Shown: in pieces, positions 52,953 through 63,400 of the stretch
Position numbering within the stretch: the stretch's first letter is position 1
Layout: the number at the start of each line of letters is the position of its first letter
Origin: Anaerolineae bacterium
Lineage (GTDB): Bacteria > Chloroflexota > Anaerolineae > Aggregatilineales > Phototrophicaceae
Assembly (NCBI GenBank): GCA_022823945.1
Contig: JAJEBK010000043.1
Span: 91,058 to 155,057 of the forward strand
Direction: 5' to 3'
Length of the DNA stretch: 64,000 bases
The notes under the pieces: model-generated
Told to the model about the DNA's origin: nothing
Seen by the model: the letters and a program-made list of their open reading frames with translations, nothing else
Databases searched by the model: none
Translations under genes and position numbers: made by a program

Positions 52953-54140
52953 TTACATGAATGCCTGGATGCCGGTCTGTGCCCGCCCCAGGATCAGCGC
53001 GTGTATGTCACTGGTGCCTTCGTAGGTGTTGACCGCCTCCAGGTTCAGCACATGGCGGATGACATGAAACTCATCGGAGATACCGTTGCCGCCGTGCATA
53101 TCGCGCGCTGTACGGGCGATCTCCAGCGCCTTGCCGCAGGAATTGCGTTTGATCAGCGAAATCATCTCGGGTGTGGCGGCGTCTTCATCCAGCAGCCTGC
53201 CCACACGCAGCGCTCCCTGCAAGCCCAGGGCGATCTCGCTCTGCATCTCAGCCAGTTTGAACTGAATGAGCTGATTCGCCGCCAGCGGACGCCCAAATTG
53301 ATTGCGGTCCAGTGTATATTGGCGCGCCGCCCCCCAGCAAAACTCCGCGGCCCCCAAAGCGCCCCAGGCGATGCCATAGCGCGCGCGATTCAAACAGCCG
53401 AAAGGACCGCGCAAGCCGCTTGCGCCTGGCAGCAAGTTGGCATCGGGCACGAAGACTTCGTCCATCACAATCTCGCCGGTGCTGCTGGCGCGCAGGCTGA
53501 ACTTGCCTTCGATTGCCGGCGTTGACAAGCCGTCCATGCCCCGCTCCAGGATAAAGCCGCGGATCGGTCCCACATGCTCGTCTTCGACCGCTTTCGCCCA
53601 GACCACAAAGACATCGGCGATGGGCGAATTGGTGATCCACATTTTGCTGCCATGCAAGCGCCAGCCGCCAACGACCTTTGTTGCGCGCGTCTCCATGCCG
53701 CCGGGATCGCTGCCATGGTTGGGTTCAGTCAAGCCAAAGCAGCCGATCCATTCGCCGTTGGCAAGCCTGGGCAGGTAGCGCTCCCGCTGTTCGTCTGTGC
53801 CATACGCATAAATCGGGTACATAACCAGCGAGCTTTGCACGCTCATGGCGCTGCGATAGCTGCTGTCGACTCGCTCAATCTCGCGGGCGATCAAGCCATA
53901 GCAGACCGCATTCAAACCAGCGCCACCGTGCTCTTCTGGCAATGTCGCCCCCAGCATGCCCAACTGCGCCATTTCGTAATAGATATCGCGGTCGAATTGT
54001 TCATGCCGATTCGCTTCCAGGATGCGCGGCATCAGCCTGGCTTGACAATATTCCCGCGCTGCATCCCGCACCATGCGCTCTTCATCATCAAGCTGCTGGT
54101 CGAGCAAGAAGGGGTCGTCCCATTGAAACTGGCCGGGCAT
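52953..54140 (-). CDS. gcdH: Glutaryl-CoA dehydrogenase
   Basis: 395 aa, about the size of the mature enzyme. It oxidises and decarboxylates glutaryl-CoA to crotonyl-CoA in Lys/Trp degradation. Resemblance to the GCDH subfamily is strong: [117 protein letters not shown], the last carrying the catalytic Glu. The start at 54140 has GAGGA upstream; 54161 is possible. It stands alone, on its own transcript. Confidence 0.93.
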   Translation of the reverse strand: MPGQFQWDDPFLLDQQLDDEERMVRDAAREYCQARLMPRILEANRHEQFDRDIYYEMAQLGMLGATLPEEHGGAGLNAVCYGLIAREIERVDSSYRSAMSVQSSLVMYPIYAYGTDEQRERYLPRLANGEWIGCFGLTEPNHGSDPGGMETRATKVVGGWRLHGSKMWITNSPIADVFVVWAKAVEDEHVGPIRGFILERGMDGLSTPAIEGKFSLRASSTGEIVMDEVFVPDANLLPGASGLRGPFGCLNRARYGIAWGALGAAEFCWGAARQYTLDRNQFGRPLAANQLIQFKLAEMQSEIALGLQGALRVGRLLDEDAATPEMISLIKRNSCGKALEIARTARDMHGGNGISDEFHVIRHVLNLEAVNTYEGTSDIHALILGRAQTGIQAFM

Positions 54141-54212
54141 TGGCGAATGTCCTCGCGGCATCTGATTCCTCACGCATATTGTAAACCGCAGTCGCGGCAT
54201 TTTGCACTACAA

Positions 54213-54247
54213 TCCTCCCTCCGACTCGACGGGGGACCGAGGGAGTC
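54213..54247. repeat. Dispersed intergenic repeat, degenerate copy
   Basis: CTCCCTCCGACTCGACGGGGGACCGAGGGAGT is a short, self-complementary relative of the 19846 and 52872 elements (shared GGGGGACCGAGGG). It separates gcdH from uvrA. Confidence 0.4.
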
Positions 54248-54282
54248 TCATTCGTCCCTTATCGTGACGCACGCCAGCGGCT

Positions 54283-54288
54283 ATAATG
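54283..54288 (+). promoter_or_regulatory. uvrA promoter -10
   Basis: Perfect TATAAT, 57 nt before uvrA; TTATCG at 17-nt spacing is a weak -35. No LexA-box-like palindrome was recognised in 54141-54344. Confidence 0.45.
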
Positions 54289-54344
54289 GCGTCCCCAATC
54301 TGGCGATGGTTTAGGCTGGGCAAGAGCAGAAAGCGATACGCGAC

Positions 54345-57236
54345 ATGGAGCAAGACAATATCCTCGTGCGTGGCGCTCGCGAGCACAATCTCAAAGACAT
54401 CGATGTCGATATCCCTCGCAATCAGCTGGTTGTCATCAGCGGTCTTTCTGGCTCGGGCAAGTCGTCCCTGGCTTTCGATACCATCTTCGCCGAAGGGCAG
54501 CGCCGTTATGTCGAAAGCCTGAGCTCCTATGCCCGCCAATTCCTCGGCTTGATGCAAAAGCCGGATGTCGACCAGATCGAAGGTTTGAGCCCGGCTGTCT
54601 CTATCGACCAGAAAAGCGTCAGCCACAATCCGCGCTCGACAGTCGGCACTGTGACAGAAATCTATGATTATCTGCGGCTGCTCTATGCGCGCGTTGGCAT
54701 CCCGCATTGCCCTGAATGTGGCGCGGAGGTATCGGCACAGAGCGCCCAGCAGATTGTCGACCAGGTGCAGAATATGCCCGCCGGCACGCGCATCCAGGTG
54801 CTGGCGCCGGTCATCCAGCGCAAGAAAGGCGTTCACAGCAAAGCCCTGGCAGAAATCGGCAAGCAGGGTTTCGCGCGCGTCCGCGTCGATGGCGTTGTTC
54901 GCGACCTGGACGAAGATATCGTGCTGGACCGCTATGTGATTCACGATATCGAGATCGTGGTCGACCGCCTCATCATCCGCCAGTACGACGATCCGCAATC
55001 AGAAGACGCGGCCGCTTTTGAAACGCGCCTCACCGATGCTATCGAAACAGCCTTGCAGCATGGCGAAGGCCGGTTGATCATCCAGGATGTCAGCGATCGC
55101 GATAATCCGGTCGATCATCTTTACAGCGAAGACCTGGCTTGCCCGAACGGACACGGCAGCCTGCCCGAGCCAGAACCGCGCTTGTTCTCATTTAATACGC
55201 CCAGCGGCGCTTGTCCAGTTTGTCAGGGGCTGGGCTTCAGCCTCGAGATCGATCCTGATATCATCGTGCCCGACCAAGACCGCACTATCGCCGAGGGCGC
55301 GTTGCAAGCCAATGGATATGGGCTGGACGACCGGCGCGGCTGGAATTGGAATGTCTTCCAGGCGCTCAGCCGACATTATGATTTCTCGCTGGATACGCCC
55401 TGGCGGAAGCTGACAGCACAGCAGCAAAATGTCGTGCTCTATGGCAGCGGCGAGCAGCGCTATGAGGTGTCCTACTTTCATTCGTCGGGCCGGGAGCACA
55501 CCTGGTCGACGCGCTACGAAGGCGTCATCCCCAACTTGCAGCGCCGCTATCAGCAGACCAGCTCCGAAGCCATCCGCGAGCGAATCCAGCAGACGATGCG
55601 CGAGATTCCTTGTCGCAGCTGCAACGGACAACGCTTGCGCCCGGAGTCGCTGGCTGTGACCATCGGCGGCGTCAACATCCATGCCATCACCTCCAAACCC
55701 ATCGGCGAGCTGCATCGCTGGGTATGTTCGCTGCAAGGCGCTGATGCCATCCTCTCGGAGCGCGAACAGCATATCGCCCGGCAGATTCTGCGCGAATTGA
55801 CCGCTCGCATCGGCTTCTTGTGCAATGTCGGCCTGGATTACCTCACACTGGCTCGCAGCGCCGCCAGCTTGAGCGGGGGAGAAGCCCAGCGCATCCGCTT
55901 GGCCACACAAGTCGGCAGCCAACTCACCGGTGTGCTCTATGTGTTGGACGAGCCTTCAATCGGCTTGCATCAACGCGATAACCGGCGGCTGATCAACACA
56001 TTGATCGGCTTGCGTGACTTGGGCAACAGCGTGCTGGTGGTCGAGCATGACGAAGAGACCATGCGCAGCGCCGACTGGCTGATCGATCTGGGACCGGGCG
56101 CGGGTGAACACGGAGGGCAGCTCGTTGCGCAAGGCAGGCCAAGGCAAGTTGCCGCCAATCACGAAAGTTGCACGGGCAACTACCTGGCGGGCCGCTTTGA
56201 AATCCCGCTGCCCCAGATTCGGCGGGCTGGTTCGGGCCAACGGCTGCGCATCTGCGGAGCGCGCGCCAACAACCTGAAAGACATCACGGTTGACTTTCCG
56301 CTGGGCAACTTCATCTGCGTCACCGGCGTCAGCGGCAGCGGCAAATCGTCGCTGGTTGTCCATACGCTGTATACCCGTCTGGCGCAGTTGATCAACCGCA
56401 GCCGCCTGCGCGCAGGCGAGCACGATGCGCTGCATGGCGTGGAGCACATCGACAAGATCATCAATATCGACCAAAGCCCCATCGGACGAACGCCTCGCAG
56501 CAATCCTGGCACCTATACCAAGCTCTTTGACGACATTCGCCAGCTTTTTGCCCAACTGCCCGAAAGCAAGGCGCGTGGTTATAAACCGGGCCGCTTCAGC
56601 TTCAATGTGCGCGGCGGACGTTGCGAACACTGCGAAGGGCAGGGGCTCATCCGCATCGAAATGCAATTCTTGCCCGATGTCTATGTGCCTTGCGAAGTTT
56701 GCCGTGGCACGCGCTATAACCGCGAAACCCTGCAAGTGCAGTACAAGGGCAAGTCTATCGCCCAGGTGCTGGCGCTGAGCGTGCAGGAGGGTTTGGAGTT
56801 CTTCGCCAACCTGCCACGCATCCGCCGCAAGCTGGAAACGCTGGAAGCGGTCGGCTTGGGTTATATTCGCATCGGACAACCCGCCACGACGCTAAGCGGT
56901 GGCGAAGCGCAGCGCATCAAGCTCAGCCGCGAATTGTCGAAGCGCGCCACCGGGCACACCCTGTATATTTTGGACGAGCCCTCGACCGGCTTGCACGCCT
57001 ATGATGTGGCCCGTCTGATCACCGTGCTGCAGCGGCTGGCAGACGCGGGCAATACGATCGTCGTCATTGAACACAACCTGGATATCATCAAAGTGGCGGA
57101 TCATATTATCGATTTGGGACCAGAAGGCGGCGATGGCGGCGGCATGATAGTCGCGCAGGGGACACCCGAACAGGTGGCGAATTGCGGGGGCTATACCGGG
57201 CGCTACCTGGCCGATATGCTGGCGCGTGGTCGCTGA
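54345..57236 (+). CDS. uvrA: UvrABC system protein A
   Basis: 963 aa, damage-recognition ATPase of nucleotide excision repair. Two ABC modules: Walker A GLSGSGKSS (33-41) and GVSGSGKSS in the second half; signatures LSGGEAQRIRLA and LSGGEAQRIKLS; Walker B VLDEPSIGLHQRD and ILDEPSTGLHAYD. Zinc sites CPECG, CPVCQG, CRSCNG and CEHCEGQG...CEVCRG are intact. RQFLGLMQKPDVDQIEGLSPA is the UvrB-binding start. No SD stands out. The 20 nt to mtnP suggest co-transcription. Confidence 0.97.
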   Translation: MEQDNILVRGAREHNLKDIDVDIPRNQLVVISGLSGSGKSSLAFDTIFAEGQRRYVESLSSYARQFLGLMQKPDVDQIEGLSPAVSIDQKSVSHNPRSTVGTVTEIYDYLRLLYARVGIPHCPECGAEVSAQSAQQIVDQVQNMPAGTRIQVLAPVIQRKKGVHSKALAEIGKQGFARVRVDGVVRDLDEDIVLDRYVIHDIEIVVDRLIIRQYDDPQSEDAAAFETRLTDAIETALQHGEGRLIIQDVSDRDNPVDHLYSEDLACPNGHGSLPEPEPRLFSFNTPSGACPVCQGLGFSLEIDPDIIVPDQDRTIAEGALQANGYGLDDRRGWNWNVFQALSRHYDFSLDTPWRKLTAQQQNVVLYGSGEQRYEVSYFHSSGREHTWSTRYEGVIPNLQRRYQQTSSEAIRERIQQTMREIPCRSCNGQRLRPESLAVTIGGVNIHAITSKPIGELHRWVCSLQGADAILSEREQHIARQILRELTARIGFLCNVGLDYLTLARSAASLSGGEAQRIRLATQVGSQLTGVLYVLDEPSIGLHQRDNRRLINTLIGLRDLGNSVLVVEHDEETMRSADWLIDLGPGAGEHGGQLVAQGRPRQVAANHESCTGNYLAGRFEIPLPQIRRAGSGQRLRICGARANNLKDITVDFPLGNFICVTGVSGSGKSSLVVHTLYTRLAQLINRSRLRAGEHDALHGVEHIDKIINIDQSPIGRTPRSNPGTYTKLFDDIRQLFAQLPESKARGYKPGRFSFNVRGGRCEHCEGQGLIRIEMQFLPDVYVPCEVCRGTRYNRETLQVQYKGKSIAQVLALSVQEGLEFFANLPRIRRKLETLEAVGLGYIRIGQPATTLSGGEAQRIKLSRELSKRATGHTLYILDEPSTGLHAYDVARLITVLQRLADAGNTIVVIEHNLDIIKVADHIIDLGPEGGDGGGMIVAQGTPEQVANCGGYTGRYLADMLARGR

Positions 57237-57256
57237 AACCGGGCGGAGAGAGTTGC

Positions 57257-58135
57257 ATGATGGAAGAGGTCAAAATCGGCGTCATTGGCGGCTCGGGATT
57301 GTATCAGCTGCCCGAGATCAGCGATGTGCGCGAAATAAACATGGATACGCCTTTTGGACGGCCTAGCGGCACCATCCGCGTCGGCAGCCTGTCGGGCAAG
57401 CGCGTAGCCTTTTTGCCGCGTCACGGCGAGGGGCACACCCTGGCACCACATGCCCTTCCTTACCGCGCCAACATCTATGCGCTCAAGCAGCTGGGCGCGC
57501 GTTTTATCATCGGCATCAACGCGGTTGGCTCGCTGCAAGAAGAGTATGCGCCTGGACAACTCGTCACGCCCGACCAGTTGATTGATTATACGATCCACAC
57601 GCGTGCGCGCAGCTTTTTCGAACGCGGGCTGGTCGCGCATGTATCGGTGGCTGACCCCTTCGGTGAATATTTGCGCAATGTGTTGGCCGATGCCGCCGAA
57701 AACGCCGGCGCAGTCGTGCATCGCGCTGGCTGCTTTTTGATTGAAGATGGTCCGCGCTTTGCCACGCGCGCCGAAAGCCGCCTCTTTCAACATTGGGGCT
57801 GTCACATTATCGGCATGACAGCCGCGCCCGAAGCCTTCCTGGCTCGCGAAGCCGAGATCGAATATGCGGCTTTGGCGCATGTTACCGATTATGACTGCTG
57901 GCGCACCGAAAGCGAAGATACCACCAGCGATATCGTCATCCAGCAGTTGTCGCAAAATATCGGCTTTGTGCAGGCGGCGCTGGTGCGGGCGGTCGGGCAG
58001 CTGGACGAGACCTTGGACCTGCCGGCGCACCGGGCATTGGATGTGGCTTTGGCGACCGGGCGCGAGCATATGGATGCGGCTGTCGTCGAGCGCTTGCGAC
58101 CCATCGTGGCGCGGGTGTTGGATTTAGGTGCCTGA
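57257..58135 (+). CDS. mtnP: S-methyl-5'-thioadenosine phosphorylase
   Basis: 292 aa. Cleaves methylthioadenosine for Met salvage. GVIGGSGLYQLPEI and FLPRHGEGH bind phosphate; GMTAAPEAFLAREAEIEYAALAHVTDYDCW holds the substrate-binding residues, with Asp in DYD favouring an adenine base as in MTAP, though some relatives act on methylthioinosine. GGAGAG precedes two adjacent ATGs (57257, 57260). It is linked to uvrA by 20 nt. Confidence 0.92.
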   Translation: MMEEVKIGVIGGSGLYQLPEISDVREINMDTPFGRPSGTIRVGSLSGKRVAFLPRHGEGHTLAPHALPYRANIYALKQLGARFIIGINAVGSLQEEYAPGQLVTPDQLIDYTIHTRARSFFERGLVAHVSVADPFGEYLRNVLADAAENAGAVVHRAGCFLIEDGPRFATRAESRLFQHWGCHIIGMTAAPEAFLAREAEIEYAALAHVTDYDCWRTESEDTTSDIVIQQLSQNIGFVQAALVRAVGQLDETLDLPAHRALDVALATGREHMDAAVVERLRPIVARVLDLGA

Positions 58136-58244
58136 TCCCAGTGACACAAATACGCATTAGGTGATGTAGGAGCGAAACTTGTGTCGCCCTACTTTGCCAG
58201 AGTTAATGCTGGGGGAACCAGGGGGCACTTAGCAGGTGGGGGAG

Positions 58245-58931
58245 TCAATTGCTGGGATTGTAGGCTGAGGACTCGATGATGGACTGAGCTAGTCTATAGA
58301 CTCTCGAGCCGATATAGTTTAGCCAGCGGTCATTCTTGCTGCTGTCTGCGTTCTTGGCATTTGCAATTGCGACATCAATATGTGGAATATAGTCGTAGGT
58401 CTTGAGATTGCTACGGTCATATGAACCGCATATGTTCATGAGTTCCAAATCTAACCGACGTCTTCTACTTCGAAACTTCTCTTTCCTATTTTCTTTCAAT
58501 TCTGTCAATTCCAACTTTGTGTAGTAGTCTAGAGACCGGTGATGAAGCAGCAGCCACAATTCAAAACATGGATTGCTATCGGCCAAAAGGTAACCCTTCT
58601 GCCTTACCAACCTAGCAACTTCAGTTAGCATGGATAGCTCCCATTGGTCTCTGTCAATGACTATCCAAAGTTCATCGCCCTCAACAAGACCATGAACCTC
58701 CTCGTATTCCATCAATTGGCGAAGCACGTGATTTGGTGCTGAAGAAGTTTCGCTACCGCGTTCTCTATAAATAACTTCGATATGCACTCGTGGGTTTCGG
58801 CATCGTTCACTTAGTGCAAGATCTTCAAAATACCGAGGCTCGGTTTCGCTACCTTCTGTAGCTATGACAATGTATTTCGCGTCACGATACTCAGAATCTC
58901 TTGTAAACGAACGAAACTGCCTACTTGGCAT
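58245..58931 (-). CDS. rloB: RloB-family protein (TOPRIM-like, putative defence effector)
   Basis: 228 aa. RloB hallmarks: IATEGSETEPRYFEDL (Glu26 and TE pair), DELWIVIDRDQWE (acidic DxD-like site, D93 and D95) and ADSNPCFELWLLLHH (120-130). The order of these motifs fits a TOPRIM-like nuclease core. It lies 2 nt after an AAA ATPase gene, the RloA-RloB arrangement known near restriction loci and related to AbiL-type two-gene abortive-infection systems. The region is visibly AT-richer than its flanks. The function is inferred; the target nucleic acid is unknown. Confidence 0.85.
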   Translation of the reverse strand: MPSRQFRSFTRDSEYRDAKYIVIATEGSETEPRYFEDLALSERCRNPRVHIEVIYRERGSETSSAPNHVLRQLMEYEEVHGLVEGDELWIVIDRDQWELSMLTEVARLVRQKGYLLADSNPCFELWLLLHHRSLDYYTKLELTELKENRKEKFRSRRRRLDLELMNICGSYDRSNLKTYDYIPHIDVAIANAKNADSSKNDRWLNYIGSRVYRLAQSIIESSAYNPSN

Positions 58932-58933
58932 AT

Positions 58934-60295
58934 TTAGCCTCGCAATTCAAGATTGCGTCGGTTTGGCAATAGTGGTATAGCGCCAAATCGACCGCTTAGA
59001 TATCCATTTCGAATATCATTGTCGTAACGAGGATGATACTCTTCCAGCGAATACACCGTAGACTCGCCTAGTGAATTCTTTTCGACGAACCAAATCTCAT
59101 CTCGTCTAAGAAGATCTAAATCCAGAATCCCTACTTCGTGGGTTGTGACGATTAGCTGACTTCGTAGGTGCTCGCTTCTGGACAAGAAGAGCTCAAGTAT
59201 CTTATAGCTCAACATAGAGTGAAGTCTTCGGTCAAGTTCATCAATCACAAAAACGCGCTCGTGATCACGGCTTAGTAGATCGAACAGTGCAGGAATGATT
59301 TCGAAAATCCGCTGTGTTCCATCTGACTCCTCGGTAAGTTCCAGTCGCTCAAAAGAATCACTTCCAGTTACCTTATGGAGTGTCTTGAACTTCTTTGAGA
59401 TGATATCCTGATTGTCATTCAGTATCACAAGTATGTTTAGATCTGGAATCTGGATAATTGCGCGACTGTCGGGGTCTACACTAAGTTCACGAATATCTTG
59501 TGAGATTTGCTGTTTCACTTCTGGCGGAAGTCGATGCTCAGACTCAAAGTCGAAGTCCTCAAGCTTTATGCTCTCTATTCCTAGATCAAATAGCTTAACT
59601 AGTTGGATAAACTGATCTTGAAAGCTCTCGTCATTCATGAATGCTATTTCGATTCCTGCGGGTCGTGTGTCAGGGAATACTAGAACCAGCTTTTCGCGAA
59701 ACCAGTCAGCAATGGCTTCAAAGTAAGACACGTTTCGTTCGAGTGATTCGGTAAGTAGAAGCTGATTCGGGCGTGTTCCCGTGGCAACAAATCTAAAGAA
59801 CTGTTCGTCCTGTTCAGGAGTGTATGGCAAGCCACCTGGCGATATGACAGTATTCCCATGAGAGTCGGTTTCGCGCTCAAAAATCATGCTTCGGCTATTG
59901 GAACTCAGTTCATACAACCATTCTTCATGTACTCGCTCTTTGTCGACTTTGAAACCGTATGTGTAAGTATGATCGTTGCATCGAAAGTCAAACTGAAAAA
60001 CTGAGGGCATATGTCTTGACTTCAAGTCGAAACGATAAGGTTGAGTTGCGATGTTCTGCTTTGACCTCGTTCCTCTTACAATCAGATCTTTAGCAAAGGC
60101 CATTGCCTTAATGAGATTGGACTTTCCTGATGCATTTGCTCCATAGATGACAGCTGTCTTTAGCAGCTTTGGGCCGTTACAACTACCTGAATTCACAATG
60201 TGGTCTTCATGTTGGCGGGTTCTACCGGCCACCATCGAGAACTCAACTTCGTCCTTAAACGACAAGAAATTCTCAACAGTGAATCGTATTAGCAT
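58934..60295 (-). CDS. rloA: AAA family ATPase, RloA-like (AAA_15/AAA_21 type)
   Basis: 453 aa. N-terminal LIRFTVENFLSFKDEVEFSMVAG and Walker A YGANASGKSN (51-60) define the OLD/AAA15-type ABC-like ATPase. ELTEESDGTQRIFEIIPAL is the signature loop, RVFVIDELDRRLHS the Walker B with catalytic Glu, and LIVTTHEVGIL the H-loop. It probably senses infection and controls the adjacent RloB protein. AAGGAGGTG, a near-perfect SD, precedes ATG, with a promoter at 60346-60375. Stop and rloB start are 2 nt apart. AT-rich, likely acquired. Confidence 0.85.
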   Translation of the reverse strand: MLIRFTVENFLSFKDEVEFSMVAGRTRQHEDHIVNSGSCNGPKLLKTAVIYGANASGKSNLIKAMAFAKDLIVRGTRSKQNIATQPYRFDLKSRHMPSVFQFDFRCNDHTYTYGFKVDKERVHEEWLYELSSNSRSMIFERETDSHGNTVISPGGLPYTPEQDEQFFRFVATGTRPNQLLLTESLERNVSYFEAIADWFREKLVLVFPDTRPAGIEIAFMNDESFQDQFIQLVKLFDLGIESIKLEDFDFESEHRLPPEVKQQISQDIRELSVDPDSRAIIQIPDLNILVILNDNQDIISKKFKTLHKVTGSDSFERLELTEESDGTQRIFEIIPALFDLLSRDHERVFVIDELDRRLHSMLSYKILELFLSRSEHLRSQLIVTTHEVGILDLDLLRRDEIWFVEKNSLGESTVYSLEEYHPRYDNDIRNGYLSGRFGAIPLLPNRRNLELRG

Positions 60296-60345
60296 GGCAG
60301 CCCACCTCCTTATCTGATGGACGGGACAAGGCTTTTCGAGTCTAC

Positions 60346-60375
60346 ATTTTAGTTTACGCTATCCCACTAAAGCAA
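60346..60375 (-). promoter_or_regulatory. Promoter of the rloA-rloB operon
   Basis: Minus strand TTGCTT (60375-60370), 18-nt spacer, TAAAAT (60351-60346), about 50 nt upstream of the rloA start. Divergent from the promoter of the beta-propeller gene. Confidence 0.5.
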
Positions 60376-60405
60376 TGGAGATATGTTTATCGTCCCATTG
60401 TGCGC

Positions 60406-60411
60406 TACAAT
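60406..60411 (+). promoter_or_regulatory. Promoter -10 candidate for the beta-propeller gene
   Basis: TACAAT, 42 nt before ATG 60453, the recurrent -10 variant of this window; no good -35. Confidence 0.35.
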
Positions 60412-60452
60412 GCGCCACAACCTGTACCCAACTTGCAGCAAAGGCGTGTGGC

Positions 60453-63400
60453 ATGAGCATTCCCCTGGATAACATTGGGCATTGGCGCTGTATCGGACCG
60501 TTTCGTGGCGGGCGCGTCGTCACGGTCGCCGGACATCCCAGCGAGCTCGGCACCTTCTATTTTGGCGCTTGCGCTGGCGGCGTATGGAAGACCGACGATG
60601 CCGGGCAATATTGGCGCAATATCTCCGATGGCTATTTCAAGACCGGCTCGGTCGGCGCGCTGGCAGTGAGTCAGGCCGACCCCAATATCATCTACGCCGG
60701 CATGGGCGAAGCGACCATCCGCATCGATGTTTCGCATGGCGATGGTGTCTACAAATCCAGCGATGGCGGGCGCAGCTGGCGGCATTGCGGGTTGGGCGAT
60801 ACGCGGCATATCGGCAAGCTGCGCATCCACCCGCAGGATCCCGATACGGTCTTCGTGGCGGCGCTGGGACATGCTTTCGGACGCAACGAACAGCGCGGCA
60901 TCTTTCGCTCGACAGACGGCGGGGACAGTTGGCGGCGCGTGCTCTTCGTCAGCGACAAGGCGGGCGCGATAGACCTCAGCATCGACCAGAACAATCCACG
61001 CATCATCTATGCTTCGATCTGGGAAGCGCGACGCGACTTCCACACCATCCAGAGCGGCGGCGCAGACAGCGGCATCTGGCGTTCGCTGGATGGCGGCGAT
61101 AGCTGGCACAACATCTCGAGCAAGCCCGGTCTGCCCGGCGGCATCTTGGGCAAGATCGGCATCGCTGCCTCGCCAGCACAGCCCGGGCGAGTCTATGCGT
61201 TGATCGAGCACGCGCAGCAGCAAGGCATGTACCGCTCCGATGACCATGGCGATAGCTGGACTTTCACCGCGCGCAATTTCGATATCACTTCGCGCAGTTG
61301 GTATTACATGCATCTAACCGCCTGCCCACAGGACGCCGACACCGTTTGGGTCAACAACCTGCGCTTGTGGAAGTCGATAGACGCGGGCGCAACCTTCGCC
61401 CAGGTCGGCACGCCCCACGGCGACAATCACGACCTGTGGATCGACCCTCACAACCCATTGCGCATGGTGCAAGGCAACGATGGCGGCGCCTGCGTGTCAT
61501 TGAATGGCGGCGCGAGCTGGTCAAGCATCTTTAATCAGCCGACTGCGCAGTTTTATCGCCTCTGCACGGACAACCGCGACCCTTATAATGTCTATGGCAC
61601 GCAGCAAGACAACAGCTCCATCGCTGTGCCCAGTCGCAGCAGCAAAAGCTCCATCTTGTGGCAAGACTGCTTCATCGCCGGCACAGGCGAAAGTGGCTTC
61701 ATCGTCACCAAGCCGGATGATGACGATATCGTGGTCGTTGGTGCCATCGGCAGCTCGCCCGGCGGTGGCAATGCCCTGCAGCGCTATGACCACGCCAGCA
61801 AACAACTGCGCCTGGTGACGACAGTGCCCGTGCAGAGCTTTGGCGAGGCCGCCAACGGTCTGCAGCAGCGCTTCGCCTGGACTTATCCGATCCTGTTTTC
61901 GCCTTTTGCGCCGCACGATCTGTATATTGGCGGCGACTGCGTCTACAAATCCAGCGACGAAGGCAGCAGCTGGCAGGCGATCAGCCCCGATCTGACTCGA
62001 ACCGATCCGTCCACGCTGGTCATTAGCGGCGGACCGATCAACCGCGATGTGGGCGCTGCTGAAGTCTATGCGACAGTGACAGCCTTGGCCGCATCGCTGC
62101 ATGAAAAAGGCGTGCTGTGGGCCGGCAGCGATGATGGCTTGCTGCACATCACGCGGGACGATGGCGCAGACTGGCGGGAAATTACGCCGCCACAGTTGCC
62201 GGAGTGGTCCTATGTGCATTGCATCGAGGCATCGCCGCATGACCGCGCCAGTGCCTATTTTGCCGCCATGCGCTACAAGCTGGACGATTATTCGCCCTAC
62301 TTGTTCAAAACGAAGGATTATGGTCGCAGTTGGCAGCGCATTGACGCGGGCATCCCACGCGCTGACTTCACGCGCGTCATCCGCTGCGACCCGGACCGTG
62401 AAGGCTTGCTCTATGCCGGGACAGAGACCGGTGTGTATATCTCGTTCAATGATGGCGAAAACTGGCAGCCACTGCAGTTGGACTTGCCCGTGACGCCCGT
62501 TTATGACTTGGCGCTCAAACGCGGCGATCTGATCGCGGCCACGCATGGACGCGCCTTCTGGATATTTGACGATGTCTCGCGCTTGCATCAGTGCATTCCA
62601 GATTTCTCCAACACAGATGAAACCGGCCGTGATGAAGCGGCGACTCGTTCTGCCGCCTCACCTGGTTGCAGGCTATTGAAACCGCGTCCGACCCAGCGCT
62701 TGTTGGAGAGCATTGATGCGCGCCGGCTCATTGACCAGCCGGGCAAGACATATATGAGCTCGACGGGTATATCGGCGGCATACACGCACCGCAGATCGCC
62801 AGAAAATGATGTCGAACGGCGATTCCTGGATTCCGGCGAAAACCTGCCGCGCGGCGTGCTGCTGACCTATTGGCTGGACGCGAAGCCAGCAGCCCCGATT
62901 TCACTGCGCATAAGCGATGCAACCGGGCGCTTGCTGCGGGAGTTCACTTCGCTCGACCCCGAACGGGCATCTAAAGAAGACAAGCCCGACAATGAACTGC
63001 GCATCACGGCGCAGGCGGGCTGGAATCGTTTTGTCTGGGATATGCGCCTGCCGTATTCGCCCAAGCTGGATGGCGATGATCCGCAATTTGAGCGCCTGCC
63101 CGGTCCGACAGTCGTGCCCGCCGATTACCAGGCGACATTGACCGTTGGCGACTGGTCGCAGACGCAACCGATCACTTTGGTGAAAGACGCGACGGGCAGC
63201 GCAAACCAGACGGAGAACCAAGCGCAGTTTGACCTGCTGCTGCAGATCCACAAGACCTATAGCGAAGCCACGCGTGCCATCAACAAGCTGCGCCGCCTGC
63301 GCAGGCAACTGGACGACTTGCTGGCTCGCGATGACAATGGGATGTTCGGACAGGGGCCGGTGACATTGCGCGCGACATTGCTGGAAATTGAGCGCAGCCT

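Noticed and set aside
58136..58244. GACACAA/TTGTGTC inverted repeat as mtnP terminator
   Set aside because: Loop of about 28 nt and no T-run; too weak to call.
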